Shown in pieces: positions 17,337 through 27,230 of a stretch of DNA of 64,000 nt. The notes below the pieces were generated by a model. The model was not told the origin of the DNA. It worked only from the letters and a program-made list of their open reading frames with translations, and ran no database searches. Made by a program: the position numbers and the translations under genes. Location of the stretch: NCBI RefSeq assembly GCF_030063205.1, contig NZ_JASISQ010000006.1:124001-188000 (forward strand), written 5' to 3'. This stretch comes from Arthrobacter antibioticus (GTDB lineage: Bacteria; Actinomycetota; Actinomycetes; Actinomycetales; Micrococcaceae). Each line of letters opens with the position of its first letter. The first letter of the stretch is position 1.

Positions 17337-18889
17337 TATGACTCCTTATTAGCGCTTGCCCGAGTTTCCAGCAGCTCCCGCACGGCATCAATGAAGGCCT
17401 GACCACGGTGAGCATAGGAGGTGAACTGATCCATCGAGGCCGACGCCGGGGCCATGAGCACCGTGTCCCCGTCACTGGCCAATGACGCCGCCGCTGCGAC
17501 AGCCTCGGCCATTACCGCCTCGCCACGCAGGAGAGCTGAGTCTGTGTGCCTGCCGCCCTGAGCTCTTGTCAGAATCACCGGAACCCCGCTGGCATGACGC
17601 GCCAGCGAACTGGCCAGGTCGGTGCTGTTTGCACCGATCAGAACAACTGCTTTGAGACGCGGTGCTTGCTCCCGAACCAGTTCGTCATAGTCAACTCCCT
17701 TGGACAAGCCACCGGCGATCCAAATAACAGGGTCGAACGCTGATAGTGAGGCTGACGCCGCGTGGGGGTTGGTCGCCTTTGAATCGTTGATCCACAGAAC
17801 GCCCTCAGAGCTGGCCACCGGTTGAATTCGGTGCTCCCCGTTGTCATATTCTCGCAGTCCCTTGGCAACATCTGCTGGTGTGAGCCCATAGGCAAGCACC
17901 AGAGCCGCCGCGGCAGCTGCATTGGCCACCAGGTGACGCGGCACCAGGTCTCCAATGTCGCTGATTTTGGCGAGTTCGGCGGCGCTATCTTTGCGTTCTG
18001 CAATAAATGCCCTGTCAACCAGGAGACCTTCAACAACCCCGACCATGCTGATGGCCGGAATGCCTGTGGTGAAACCAACTGCCCTGCAGCCTTCTTTCAC
18101 GTCGGCTTCCTGGACCATGCGTTCGGTTTCAATCTGCTCGGCGTTGTATACACAAGCCACTTGGGTGTTCGCGTAGATCTTGGCCTTATCCGTGGCGTAA
18201 GCGGCAAAACTTCCATGCCAATCGACATGATCCTCAGCGAGGTTCAGGCACACACTTGAGATGGGCTCCAAGGACTCGCTCCAATGCAGCTGGAACGAAG
18301 AGAGCTCAACTGCCAGCACGTCATAACCCTCCGGGTCACGAACAGCGTCAAGAATGGGCGTGCCAATATTACCTGCCGCGATTGCACGCAGGCCAGCACC
18401 CTGGAGCATCGCTTCAACCATGGTGGTTGTGGTGGTCTTGCCGTTGGTCCCAGTGATGGCAATCCACTGCGCCGTTTTTCGCCCCTCTTTGACCCGAACA
18501 CGCCAAGCCAGCTCTACATCTCCCCAAATGGGGATACCGGCAGAGGCTGCTGCGATGAGCAGTGGGTGGCTGGGTTTGAACCCCGGGCTGGTGATAACAA
18601 GCTGTGCCTGCTGCCCATCAACCAGTGGCAGGGCAGTGGAGGAATCAGCCCCAAGGATGACTTCCTTGACCCCTACAATCTTGAGTGTATCGGCATGCGC
18701 CCGGGATTCGTCGTCATCCGATGCTGCGATGACAACCACGTGCGCACCCAACTCCGCCAAGGTATCGGCAACCGAGAACCCTGTTTTGGAGATACCGGTG
18801 ACAACCACACGCAATCCGGACCAATCAGCGTCCCAACTCGTCAGTGCACCCAAACGATTCTCGCAGGCACTCACAGTCGGACAATCCAT
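17336..18889 (-). CDS. murD: UDP-MurNAc-L-alanine-D-glutamate ligase
   Basis: Adds D-Glu to UDP-MurNAc-L-Ala. The 517-residue product has a Rossmann-like start (LRVVVTGISKTGFSVAD, about 26), ATP loop ITGTNGKTTTTTMV (about 145), NLAEDHVDWHGS (about 222) and NDSKATNPHAA (about 368) in the C-terminal domain. ATG 18889 gives a 19-base overlap with mraY. A GTG five codons in (18874) would overlap the mraY stop as GTGA and is an equally sensible coupled start. Confidence 0.95.
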   Translation of the reverse strand: MDCPTVSACENRLGALTSWDADWSGLRVVVTGISKTGFSVADTLAELGAHVVVIAASDDDESRAHADTLKIVGVKEVILGADSSTALPLVDGQQAQLVITSPGFKPSHPLLIAAASAGIPIWGDVELAWRVRVKEGRKTAQWIAITGTNGKTTTTTMVEAMLQGAGLRAIAAGNIGTPILDAVRDPEGYDVLAVELSSFQLHWSESLEPISSVCLNLAEDHVDWHGSFAAYATDKAKIYANTQVACVYNAEQIETERMVQEADVKEGCRAVGFTTGIPAISMVGVVEGLLVDRAFIAERKDSAAELAKISDIGDLVPRHLVANAAAAAALVLAYGLTPADVAKGLREYDNGEHRIQPVASSEGVLWINDSKATNPHAASASLSAFDPVIWIAGGLSKGVDYDELVREQAPRLKAVVLIGANSTDLASSLARHASGVPVILTRAQGGRHTDSALLRGEAVMAEAVAAAASLASDGDTVLMAPASASMDQFTSYAHRGQAFIDAVRELLETRASANKES

Positions 18890-19983
18890 TCAGCGTAGAA
18901 GGCACCGAGGCCCACAGCCACCATCAGTCCTGCCAGAATCCAGAACCTGACAACAACAGTGACTTCCTTCCAGCCCTTGAGCTCGAAGTGGTGTTGCAGA
19001 GGTGCCATCAAGAAGACTCGTTTACCTTTGGAAAGCTTGAAGAAACCAACCTGGATGATGACGGAGAGGGCAATGAGGACGAAGAGTCCGCCAATGATTG
19101 CCAGCAGAATTTCGGTGCGGGAGAGAATGGCAAACCCCGCCATGGCGCCGCCAATGGCCAGCGATCCGGTGTCGCCCATGAAAATCTTGGCGGGAGAGGT
19201 ATTCCACCACAGGAAGCCGATCAGTGCGGCAAACATGATCACGGCAAGTAGGGACAAATCCAACGGATCCCGAACTTCATAGCAAACGGTTTCGGAAGGT
19301 ACTTTGCGGGATCCGCAGGCCTGGCTACTCTGCCAGAGACCGATGAGTGTGTAGGCGCCAAAAACGAGGATCGAAGCCCCTGTGGCCAGACCGTCAAGCC
19401 CGTCAGTGAGGTTCACACCGTTCGTGGCTGCAGTAATGATCAGGTTTGACCAAATCACAAACAACACCACGCCTAAGCCTGCCCCTGCAAATGCCAGGTT
19501 CAACGAGGGGATGTCCCGCGCAAAGGAGATGAACGTACTGGCCGGGGTGCGCCCAGAACTGTTCGGGAACCCCAACGCCATAATAGCGAAGGAGATGCCT
19601 ACAACAGCCTGGCCAATAAGCTTGCCTTTGGGATTCAGCCCGGTGTTGTGTTGTTTGGTGATCTTCAGGAAGTCATCCAAGAACCCAACCAATCCCATAC
19701 CCACCATCAGGTAGATCATGAGCAGACCGGACGCAGTTGGTCCAGAAGTGCCAGGGTTAATCAGCCAGACGATTAAATGCGTGATGAAATAGGCAGCAAA
19801 CACGGCGCCAACAACGATCGTGCCACCCATGGTGGGGGTACCTCGTTTGATCTGGTGCGTGGTGGGACCATCTTCTCGGATGATCTGTCCGTAACCTTGT
19901 TTAACAAGGAATCGAATGAATATGGGAGTGCCGACCATGGCAAAGGCCAAGGCCAAGCCGGCACCGATGAGCAATGCAATCAT
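18871..19983 (-). CDS. mraY: Phospho-MurNAc-pentapeptide translocase
   Basis: Transfers phospho-MurNAc-pentapeptide to undecaprenyl phosphate, forming lipid I. The 370-residue integral membrane protein has about ten helices. The catalytic motif FLDDFLKITKQ is near residue 100, NLTDGLDGLATG near 195 and the MFAALIGFLWWNTSPAKIFMGDTGS region (split here) near 255-280. ATG 19983 overlaps murF by four bases (ATGA). Confidence 0.96.
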   Translation of the reverse strand: MIALLIGAGLALAFAMVGTPIFIRFLVKQGYGQIIREDGPTTHQIKRGTPTMGGTIVVGAVFAAYFITHLIVWLINPGTSGPTASGLLMIYLMVGMGLVGFLDDFLKITKQHNTGLNPKGKLIGQAVVGISFAIMALGFPNSSGRTPASTFISFARDIPSLNLAFAGAGLGVVLFVIWSNLIITAATNGVNLTDGLDGLATGASILVFGAYTLIGLWQSSQACGSRKVPSETVCYEVRDPLDLSLLAVIMFAALIGFLWWNTSPAKIFMGDTGSLAIGGAMAGFAILSRTEILLAIIGGLFVLIALSVIIQVGFFKLSKGKRVFLMAPLQHHFELKGWKEVTVVVRFWILAGLMVAVGLGAFYAEWIVRL

Positions 19984-21491
19984 GGCTTGGAGGTCCTTTC
20001 ACCTGGGGTAGGGTCACTAGTATTTGCGGGGTTGTTCCCCGTGGGTAATGCTATCCGATCACCTAGGAACCGCAGTCCGGCGCCATTCGAAGACTTAACT
20101 AAAACAATGTCTCCCGGTGCCAGCTCGGCGGAAAGTAGGGCGTAAGCGGCTTCCGCGTCGGGAACAAACATGGATTCGTTTCCCCATGAGCCTTCCATGA
20201 CGGCGCCCACGTGCATGGCACGGGCTCCGGCCCCAACAACAATCAGCCGAGAGATATTCAGCCGAACGGCCACCCGGCCAACCGCGTCATGATCCAGCAC
20301 TGAGCTCTCGCCCAGCTCAAGCATTTCACCCAGCACTGCCCAGGTACGGCGCGCTCCGCTTCCGCCGAGCTCGGCCAGAGTACGCAGTGCTGCACGCATG
20401 GACTCCGGGTTGGCGTTATAAGCGTCATTAACAATGCTCACGCCGTCACTACGGTCCGTGCGTTCCATCCTGTACCTACTTACCGCACGCTGCTCACTAA
20501 GTGAGAAGGCAATACGCTCAGGGGAAACGCCGAGGACATGTGCGGCTGAAGCTGCAGCCAATAAATTTGTGACATGGTGCAAGCCGAGTAGTTTGCTCCG
20601 TACTTTTAGCGTTTCTATCCGGTCTGGAAAGGCTAGATCAAAAACTGGCTGACCATCCGCATCCGTGTGCACGTTACGTGCCTGCAAGAATTCGGCGCCA
20701 CCGGGCACGTCAGTTTCTGGTGCATCAGCGCTGCTGAAGAACGTCACAGGCGCCCCTGAACGGGCAGCCATGGTCCGGACTCTACCGTCATCGTAGTTCA
20801 GCACGGCCCGGCCCCGCGGGGTTAGCGCTGCAACCAGCTCCCCCTTAGCAACCGCAATGTTCTCTATGGAGCCAAACTCCCCCGCGTGCGCACTTCCCAC
20901 ACACAGGACAACACCGAGATCGGGGTTCACGATCTTACTAAGATATGAAATCTGGCCCATCTTTGTGGCGCCCATTTCAATGATCAGATACCGCGTACCC
21001 TCAACGGCCCGAAACACTGTCATGGGGACACCGACTTCACCGTTATAGGAACCCACCGGCGCTACGGTAGGGCCCTCGGTGGCTAGTATTCCGGACAACA
21101 AGTCCTTCGTGGTGGTCTTGCCGGCTGACCCGGTGATGCCGATGACGCTCAGTGGCGAGTGCGCCCGAATCCTGCGGACAACCTCGGCCGCCAGCGTCCC
21201 CATTGCAAGCACAGCGTCGGTGACGACAACAGCTGGAAACACACCTCCGGCGTCGTCCGCGGGCGGCGTGCGTTCGGCCAGTGCCAGCACAGCACCGGCT
21301 TCAAAGGCAGCGGCAATAAAGCCGTGTCCATCAGTATTTTCCCCAGCTTTAGCCACGTACATACTGCCCGGAGTCACATCTCGAGAGTCGGTTGCAATCT
21401 TTGCCACGTCCACCAGCATGGCCGGATCAGTGCCGAAGGAAAGTGTGCCTTGGGTCAGTTCGGCAATCTGTGCCGCGGAAATTTCAATCAT
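19980..21491 (-). CDS. murF: UDP-MurNAc-tripeptide D-Ala-D-Ala ligase
   Basis: Adds the D-Ala-D-Ala dipeptide, completing the UDP-MurNAc-pentapeptide. The 503-residue product has an N-terminal domain with DSRDVTPGSMYVAKAGENTDGH (substrate uridine binding, about 33-55), the ATP loop GITGSAGKTTTKDLL (about 118) and VNDAYNANPESMRAAL (about 355). It overlaps murE by 8 bases at its start (ATG 21491) and mraY by 4 at its end. The D-Ala-D-Ala ligase gene ddl is not in this window. Confidence 0.95.
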   Translation of the reverse strand: MIEISAAQIAELTQGTLSFGTDPAMLVDVAKIATDSRDVTPGSMYVAKAGENTDGHGFIAAAFEAGAVLALAERTPPADDAGGVFPAVVVTDAVLAMGTLAAEVVRRIRAHSPLSVIGITGSAGKTTTKDLLSGILATEGPTVAPVGSYNGEVGVPMTVFRAVEGTRYLIIEMGATKMGQISYLSKIVNPDLGVVLCVGSAHAGEFGSIENIAVAKGELVAALTPRGRAVLNYDDGRVRTMAARSGAPVTFFSSADAPETDVPGGAEFLQARNVHTDADGQPVFDLAFPDRIETLKVRSKLLGLHHVTNLLAAASAAHVLGVSPERIAFSLSEQRAVSRYRMERTDRSDGVSIVNDAYNANPESMRAALRTLAELGGSGARRTWAVLGEMLELGESSVLDHDAVGRVAVRLNISRLIVVGAGARAMHVGAVMEGSWGNESMFVPDAEAAYALLSAELAPGDIVLVKSSNGAGLRFLGDRIALPTGNNPANTSDPTPGERTSKP

Positions 21492-23232
21492 TAGTTGAGG
21501 ATTCTATCTTGCTTGCTCCAGTGAGCGGGAATCCGTGGGAAGTCAGGGCTGCCCGCAACTCCACCCTGTCATCGAGAGAAATATTGACTCCTTTGACCTC
21601 TTGATAGATTTCGTGGCCGCGTCCAGCCACCAGAATCACGTCCTCGGCCCTAGCAAGTTCCACGGCGCGTTCGATCGCGGCTGCCCGTGAACCATGTTCC
21701 TCCACAACTCGTCCCAAGCACTCTTGTTCGTTAGTTTCACGGGCTCCGGCCAGCACGTCGGCACGAATTGCCGCCGGATCTTCGTCATGCGGGTCATCGT
21801 CGGTAATAATAACCACGTCTGCACCCCTGGCAACGACGGCACCCATCAGCGGACGCTTGGTGACATCACGCTCTCCGGTAGCGCCAAAGACAACTATCAC
21901 CTTGGCAGCCGGGGAGTCCGGGCGCACTGCCGCCAGCGCCCGCTTCAGTGCATCCGGATTATGCGCAAAATCAACCACGGCAACCGGTGCTGTGCCGATG
22001 AGCTGCATGCGTCCGGGGACCTCGATCGTAAACGGGTCATGGGCGTCAAGCACTGATTGTAGCTCTGTCACAACGTCTTTGACACTCTTGCTTCCATAGC
22101 GGACGACGCCGGGATCTTCTTCCGTGGCAACGGCCAGCAGGCGGGTGAGAACCATGAGTAACGCAAGGGCTGCGTTGGAGACATTGAACTCTCCCGGCAG
22201 CCCAGTGCGGACCGTGAGAGTTGCGCCATCCGGACCGCAGAGGTTAAAGCGGGATCCTATCCCGTCCCGGCGGATGTCCTGAACCTGCCAGTCGGCGCTA
22301 CCTTCTGTAGCCGCGAGCTTGAGAGTTGAAAGAGTCACTGTAGGCACCGTGCTGGTGCGCGCCATCCGCTGACCCCAGGCGTCATCAATTGTTATGACAG
22401 CCGCCCCTGCATGCGCGGGGGTGAAAAGGGCCGCCTTGGTGGCAAAATACTCTTCCATGCCTCCGTGGAGGTCAAGATGATCCTGGGTGAGGTTGGTGAA
22501 TCCAGCCACGTCAAACACCACTGAGTCGACCCGGCCAAAGGCTAGTGCATGGGAGGAGACCTCCATTGATGCGGCACCGAGGCCTCTTTCAGCCATCACG
22601 GCTAAAAGAGCGTGCACATCCGTGGACTCCGGTGTTGTGAGCTTGCTGGGGATGGATTCACTGCCAGCTAAGATCTCGATGGTGCCAATCAGCCCGGTCG
22701 TTTTTCCCTGTGCTTTCAAAAGAGAGTTCAGGAAGTAAGTTGTGGTTGTTTTTCCGTTGGTGCCTGTCACCCCAAACAAGTCCATGTTTTCCAAAGCGTT
22801 TTCCAAAGCGCCGCCCCCGGACTCCCCTGCAGTCCCGGCACAGGTGCCATAGATAGTGGCGGCAAGTACTCCAGTGACTGCACGAGGGTCCGCCACTGTC
22901 AGAACAGGCACCGCGCAAGCCTTCCCTAGAACTTCCGCGCCTGCATGGTCCGTTAAAATCGCGATAGCGCCTCCGGCTACGGCCTGCGCGGCGAATTGCG
23001 CGCCATGAGCCCGTGTTCCTGGCAAGGCAACATAGAGATCACCGGCACAAATAGTGCGCGAGTCCAAGCTGACACCATTCACTGTCACGGGCTCAATACC
23101 TCCCTCGCGTTCAGCACCCACGACCTCGGCCAGCTGCGCCAGCGTTACTGACCCGCGGTGACTGGGACGCAGGGGGGCAGACGAATTATTTACAGGCACT
23201 TCTTTAGAATCCTTTGCTTGCATAGAGTGCAT
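21484..23232 (-). CDS. murE: UDP-MurNAc-tripeptide synthetase, probably L-lysine specific
   Basis: Adds the third residue of the stem peptide. The 582-residue product has the ATP loop GVTGTNGKTTTTYFL (about 154), SSHALAFGRVDS (about 220) and QDHLDLHGGMEEYFATKAALF (split; the Lys is the carbamylated one). The substrate-selecting motif, DNPR in meso-DAP enzymes, here reads TDDDPHDEDP (bases about 21781-21805). Loss of the Arg that contacts the DAP carboxylate fits L-Lys, the usual diamino acid of Arthrobacter. ATG 23232 has AAAGAAAC before it; later starts at 23223 are possible. A 45-base gap separates it from ftsI. Confidence 0.93.
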   Translation of the reverse strand: MHSMQAKDSKEVPVNNSSAPLRPSHRGSVTLAQLAEVVGAEREGGIEPVTVNGVSLDSRTICAGDLYVALPGTRAHGAQFAAQAVAGGAIAILTDHAGAEVLGKACAVPVLTVADPRAVTGVLAATIYGTCAGTAGESGGGALENALENMDLFGVTGTNGKTTTTYFLNSLLKAQGKTTGLIGTIEILAGSESIPSKLTTPESTDVHALLAVMAERGLGAASMEVSSHALAFGRVDSVVFDVAGFTNLTQDHLDLHGGMEEYFATKAALFTPAHAGAAVITIDDAWGQRMARTSTVPTVTLSTLKLAATEGSADWQVQDIRRDGIGSRFNLCGPDGATLTVRTGLPGEFNVSNAALALLMVLTRLLAVATEEDPGVVRYGSKSVKDVVTELQSVLDAHDPFTIEVPGRMQLIGTAPVAVVDFAHNPDALKRALAAVRPDSPAAKVIVVFGATGERDVTKRPLMGAVVARGADVVIITDDDPHDEDPAAIRADVLAGARETNEQECLGRVVEEHGSRAAAIERAVELARAEDVILVAGRGHEIYQEVKGVNISLDDRVELRAALTSHGFPLTGASKIESSTND

Positions 23233-23277
23233 TGACGTTTCTTTGGGCTACCAGTGCGGAACCCATCAGCGGGAACA

Positions 23278-25098
23278 TCATTTGTAGAACTTTGGGAGCT
23301 TTACCGGCGGTGTGGTTGACGGCGGAACATCGTAGCTGCGCAACACCTGCCCCATGACCTGATTAAAGGTATACCCCTGGGTGACTCCATAGATGCTTCC
23401 TTGCGGGCGTTGGACAGTAATACCAACCACATACTTGGGATCCTCCATGGGAGCCATCCCGATAAATGAGGAGGTGTAGCCGTCAAAACCCACACCATTA
23501 TCTGCCGGGGCCTCAGCGGTTCCTGTTTTGCCGCCTGTGCGGTAACCGGGGATGTTGACAACCTTGTAATCGCTCATGGTGACAACACCTTCAAGCATGT
23601 CCCTGGCTGATTGCGCTGTTGCCGGGCTGATGACTTCCACTCCCGGGGCCTGCGGGACGCTCTGCACTGCACCGTCAGCTGCGGTGAATGAGTCAATGAT
23701 CGCCGGCTTAAGCCGCACACCGTTGTTGGCAACCGTCTGGAAGATCATGGTTGTTTGCAAAGGTGTCTGCGCTACGCCCTGCCCGAACAACACCGTATAG
23801 CGTTGGCGACCATCCCAGTTCTGCCAGTCGGCCAAAATACCGGGGCTTTCGCCGGGAAGAGCTATTCCGGTTTTTTCGCCCACACCAAATTTTCGCATGT
23901 AGTCATAGCGTTGCTTAAGACTCAGCTTGGAGCCCGCCATCACAGTTCCCGTGTTCATTGAATCGGCAATGATGCCCGCCAGTGTGCGCTGCTCAGTTCC
24001 ATGTACAAAGGAATCGGAGAAGTTCTGTCCATCAATGTTTAACGTAGGTGGCACAAGATATTGGCTCATAGGAGTGGCCAGACCCTCTTGAACCAAAGCT
24101 GCGGCTGTCATGATTTTACTGGTTGACCCCGGCTCAACCACTGAACTCACCGTGCGTGAGCCGACGTTGGCTTTGTCGGCGGCCCCAACGTTATTTGGGT
24201 CATAGGAGTCGCTGTCGGCCAGCGCAATGACTTTTCCGGTCTTCACTTCAATAACACTGATGCTGGCCCAACTGGCATTGTACTGTTCTTTTTGCTGCTG
24301 GGCAGCTTGCTGTGCGTAGTACTGAATGTCTTGGTCTATTGTCAGTTTCACTGTCTGACCGTCAACCGCTGGTTCGGTCCGCACGGGAGCGGTGGGAATG
24401 ATGATGCCGTTCTTACCTGCTTGGTAAGTCCGGGTTCCGTCGATCCCGGTGAGTTTGTCATTCATGGTTTGTTCAATGCCAGCCAACGGCGTGCCCTCAG
24501 CATCGACGAAACCAACGATGGGGCCACCTACGGCTCCCATGGGATAGACGCGTTTTGTCACTGCCTCGGAATAGATGCCGGGGATCCCCAGTTCAGCAAC
24601 GTCCTTTTCAAGCAACGGGCTGACGTCCTGGGTAATGTAATTGAAGTTTTTATCTCCTGTGGCGTTCTTCTTTACGTCCTCGAACTTCAGCCCCAGTAGG
24701 TCTGCTAACTTCTGCAGTCCTTCGTCTTTGGTGATCTTTTCAATGCTGGACTTACCCGTTTTTTTATCAACGGTCCTGTGCTTATAGGTTGGGTACTCTG
24801 CCATGTTCACCTGGGAGACGGTGATGTTATAGCGAATAATACTCTCGGCTAAAACCTTACCCTTGGCATCAATAATCTTGCCTCTAACAGCGGGTAACTT
24901 TTGTACTACCGTGCGCTGATTTTCAGCAGCTTGGGCCATATTTGCAGTGTCTAGACCTTGAACCATGACCAACCGGCCAGCAATGACAAGCAGTAGGGCC
25001 ATCATAAAGACAAAACCGACGCGCATCCGCCCGCGGCCAACCTTATTCAGTTGTAGTGGCTTAGCACCACGTGCTGACTTGATGGATTTGTTTGCCAC
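23278..25098 (-). CDS. ftsI: Septal penicillin-binding protein (FtsI/PBP3 type)
   Basis: Class B transpeptidase that cross-links septal peptidoglycan with FtsW. The 606-residue product has a short basic cytoplasmic tail, one helix (about 26-48), a dimerisation domain (about 60-225) and a transpeptidase domain with S325-TSK, SMN at 380-382 and KTGT at 524-527. The three active-site motifs are intact. GTG 25098 (MANKSIKSARG) follows GGAAAACAGTA. It lies between the FtsL-like gene and murE, the standard dcw place. Confidence 0.95.
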   Translation of the reverse strand: MANKSIKSARGAKPLQLNKVGRGRMRVGFVFMMALLLVIAGRLVMVQGLDTANMAQAAENQRTVVQKLPAVRGKIIDAKGKVLAESIIRYNITVSQVNMAEYPTYKHRTVDKKTGKSSIEKITKDEGLQKLADLLGLKFEDVKKNATGDKNFNYITQDVSPLLEKDVAELGIPGIYSEAVTKRVYPMGAVGGPIVGFVDAEGTPLAGIEQTMNDKLTGIDGTRTYQAGKNGIIIPTAPVRTEPAVDGQTVKLTIDQDIQYYAQQAAQQQKEQYNASWASISVIEVKTGKVIALADSDSYDPNNVGAADKANVGSRTVSSVVEPGSTSKIMTAAALVQEGLATPMSQYLVPPTLNIDGQNFSDSFVHGTEQRTLAGIIADSMNTGTVMAGSKLSLKQRYDYMRKFGVGEKTGIALPGESPGILADWQNWDGRQRYTVLFGQGVAQTPLQTTMIFQTVANNGVRLKPAIIDSFTAADGAVQSVPQAPGVEVISPATAQSARDMLEGVVTMSDYKVVNIPGYRTGGKTGTAEAPADNGVGFDGYTSSFIGMAPMEDPKYVVGITVQRPQGSIYGVTQGYTFNQVMGQVLRSYDVPPSTTPPVKLPKFYK

Positions 25099-25169
25099 TA
25101 CTGTTTTCCTTGCGTTTTGACATTGGGAAGATCACTACTTCCCGTCGCGGTTATGACAGTGGTTAAACT

Positions 25170-25850
25170 TTAGCTGTCCTTTTGGCTGGGTGCCGGTATG
25201 GTTCCACCATTAAGGTCCGGAGTCGCTGTAGCTGGTACGGGCGCTGGCTCAGATTTGGCGGCAGCCTTCTGGGCAGCCTGCTCCCTCTGGGTAATTGCGC
25301 CCGGGCTCAGTGGAACAACTGCTGGTGGGGTATCCGCCGCTGGCACAGGCTTGTCAATCAATGCAGGTGGGATACTCACCAGGCCTTTGGTGTCAGGTGA
25401 GGCAGGCTGAGGAGACCCACTAACTTTTTTGGTCCGTACATCAATCTGCCCTGTCGAACCAGCAGGGACCATGCCTAACGCGGCAGCACGGGAGACAAGC
25501 TCCTGAGGCGCCTGCTTCGCAGCAATTTCCTGCTCCATCGTTTGATTAGCCTTGAGTAAGTCAGACTGCTGGTTCTTCAAACCCACCAATTCATATTGGC
25601 CTTTGGTGACGGAGATGCTCATCACAAGGACAACAGTCAGCGCGGCGACGACAACCAAGAACAAGATCACCACCAGTGAGGAACGGCTCCGCTTGGGAAC
25701 GGAGACCACCAGAGACAGCGGGGCGCGGGCTTTCCACGACGTCGGTTTCGGTGCTGTTACTCCAACGTCCGGGGTAGCCACTGGCATGTTCAGGGCCCGG
25801 GCATTGTTACCTACGGTCACCGCTGTGGTGCGTGGTGCAAGCTGGCTCAT
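25170..25850 (-). CDS. FtsL-like bitopic division protein with long C-terminal tail
   Basis: Position (between rsmH and ftsI) and layout identify it as the FtsL counterpart; sequence identity in this family is low. The 226 residues comprise a cytoplasmic part of about 56, one helix (about 57-80, [20 protein letters not shown]), a leucine-zipper-like coiled coil (about 83-112, [19 protein letters not shown]), a conserved [11 protein letters not shown] segment near 130, then about 85 Pro/Ala-rich residues. Such a tail is absent from short FtsL proteins. ATG 25850 overlaps rsmH by four bases. Confidence 0.75.
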   Translation of the reverse strand: MSQLAPRTTAVTVGNNARALNMPVATPDVGVTAPKPTSWKARAPLSLVVSVPKRSRSSLVVILFLVVVAALTVVLVMSISVTKGQYELVGLKNQQSDLLKANQTMEQEIAAKQAPQELVSRAAALGMVPAGSTGQIDVRTKKVSGSPQPASPDTKGLVSIPPALIDKPVPAADTPPAVVPLSPGAITQREQAAQKAAAKSEPAPVPATATPDLNGGTIPAPSQKDS

Positions 25851-26845
25851 TTGGCGCTCCCGACCCTGATTTTTTCAACTGCCCGAAGACGCGCTGATGC
25901 GGCCCTGGGGTTTTCTGCAATTTCTTCACTCGTGGGAATCTCGGTGCCCTTGGTGAGGCGTTTAAGTGTCGCTTTGTGCTCGTCCAACTCCACGGGAAAT
26001 CCTGCCGGAGCAGATGAACGTGAACCTGCGGCGAAGACAGCTTTGACGATCTTGTCTTCCAAAGAGTGGTATGACATAACAACTGCACGCCCGTGCAGAG
26101 CCAGGGCATCAACCGCTGCCGGGATGGCTGTCTCGAGAGCACTCAGCTCCTCGTTAACCTCAATGCGTAACGCTTGGAAGGTTCGTTTTGCTGGGTGTCC
26201 ACCTGTCCGCGCGGCCCCTGAGGGCACCACATTGCGAATGATTTCCACCAATTCACCGGTGCGCATCAGGGGTGCCTTGTCGCGGGCCGCCACAATGTGG
26301 TTTGCGATGCGACCGGCAAATTTTTCCTCGCCCCATTTGCGGATAATCCGCACCAGGTCTTCTTCCGAGTAGCTGTTAAGGATGTCGGCTGCGGTTTGGC
26401 CGCGACTGGTATCCATGCGCATGTCAAGGGGCGCATCAAAGGAATAAGCAAACCCGCGGTCGCGCTCATCCAGTTGAAGTGATGAAACACCTAGATCCAT
26501 GAGGATTCCGTCAATACTGGGAATACCAAGATCAGCCAGCACCTCGGTGATCTCGTCGTAGACCGCATGCACTAGATCAGTGCGGTCCTGGAAGGGCGCC
26601 AACCGCTCCCCTGCCAACCCCAGCGCTTCTGTGTCCCTGTCAATGCCGATCAGGTGCAGGTCCGGGTAGCGTTGCAGCATGGCTTCGCTGTGCCCACCCA
26701 TCCCCAAGGTGGCGTCAATAACCACAGGAGTGCGGCCGGCGGATCGGGCCAATTCAAAGGCTGGGGCCAACAGGTTTATGCATCGATCTTTCAGAACCGG
26801 AGTGTGGCGTTCAGACGTAGGTGGCGTGGGCAGTTCCGACGTCAT
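25847..26845 (-). CDS. rsmH: 16S rRNA m4C1402 methyltransferase
   Basis: SAM-dependent methyltransferase (formerly MraW) that N4-methylates C1402 of 16S rRNA. The 332 residues contain the SAM loop [16 protein letters not shown] (about 42), [11 protein letters not shown] (about 115), [15 protein letters not shown] (about 219) and [11 protein letters not shown] (about 259). ATG 26845 is chosen because CGGAG lies 5 bases upstream; GTG 26848 one codon earlier is possible. It is the first gene after a 385-base gap from mraZ. Confidence 0.95.
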   Translation of the reverse strand: MTSELPTPPTSERHTPVLKDRCINLLAPAFELARSAGRTPVVIDATLGMGGHSEAMLQRYPDLHLIGIDRDTEALGLAGERLAPFQDRTDLVHAVYDEITEVLADLGIPSIDGILMDLGVSSLQLDERDRGFAYSFDAPLDMRMDTSRGQTAADILNSYSEEDLVRIIRKWGEEKFAGRIANHIVAARDKAPLMRTGELVEIIRNVVPSGAARTGGHPAKRTFQALRIEVNEELSALETAIPAAVDALALHGRAVVMSYHSLEDKIVKAVFAAGSRSSAPAGFPVELDEHKATLKRLTKGTEIPTSEEIAENPRAASARLRAVEKIRVGSAK

Positions 26846-27230
26846 CACGACTCCGTTTCTCTTGGGTCAAAATCGCAGGGGGTTGTGGACCCTTGCGGAA
26901 ATCTAAATCTGGTAAAAGAAAATCTAATCCTGCAATTTTTCTAGCCTTACATTGGACAGTTGTCCTCCGTTAGTCAGCTGGCCTTGCTGGTTCACTTCAC
27001 GCAACCGCAGGATTGGAATACGTGTCCTTAAACCAGATCCCCCTCCGCGCCGAGCCTTACCACGCCTGGCACCGGGGAAGGTGAGCCAGGATTGGTGTTG
27101 CTGGGCGGCTGGAGATCTCATTCAAGAGCACCGGCTAAGCCGAAGGAACTGCTACGTCGAGACGAGATTTTCCAAATTATTCCAACTGCGGGTACTTCAT
27201 GTTGTGCAAACTTCCCGTAGGAGGCTTTCC
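26846..27230. other. mraZ-rsmH intergenic region
   Basis: A 385-base gene-free stretch where many bacteria have only a short spacer. I see a weak hairpin (CCTGGC 27065-27070 with GCCAGG 27085-27090) and AT-rich sequence just upstream of rsmH (about 26900-26940) that could hold a promoter, but no convincing -35/-10 pair and no credible ORF. Confidence 0.5.
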
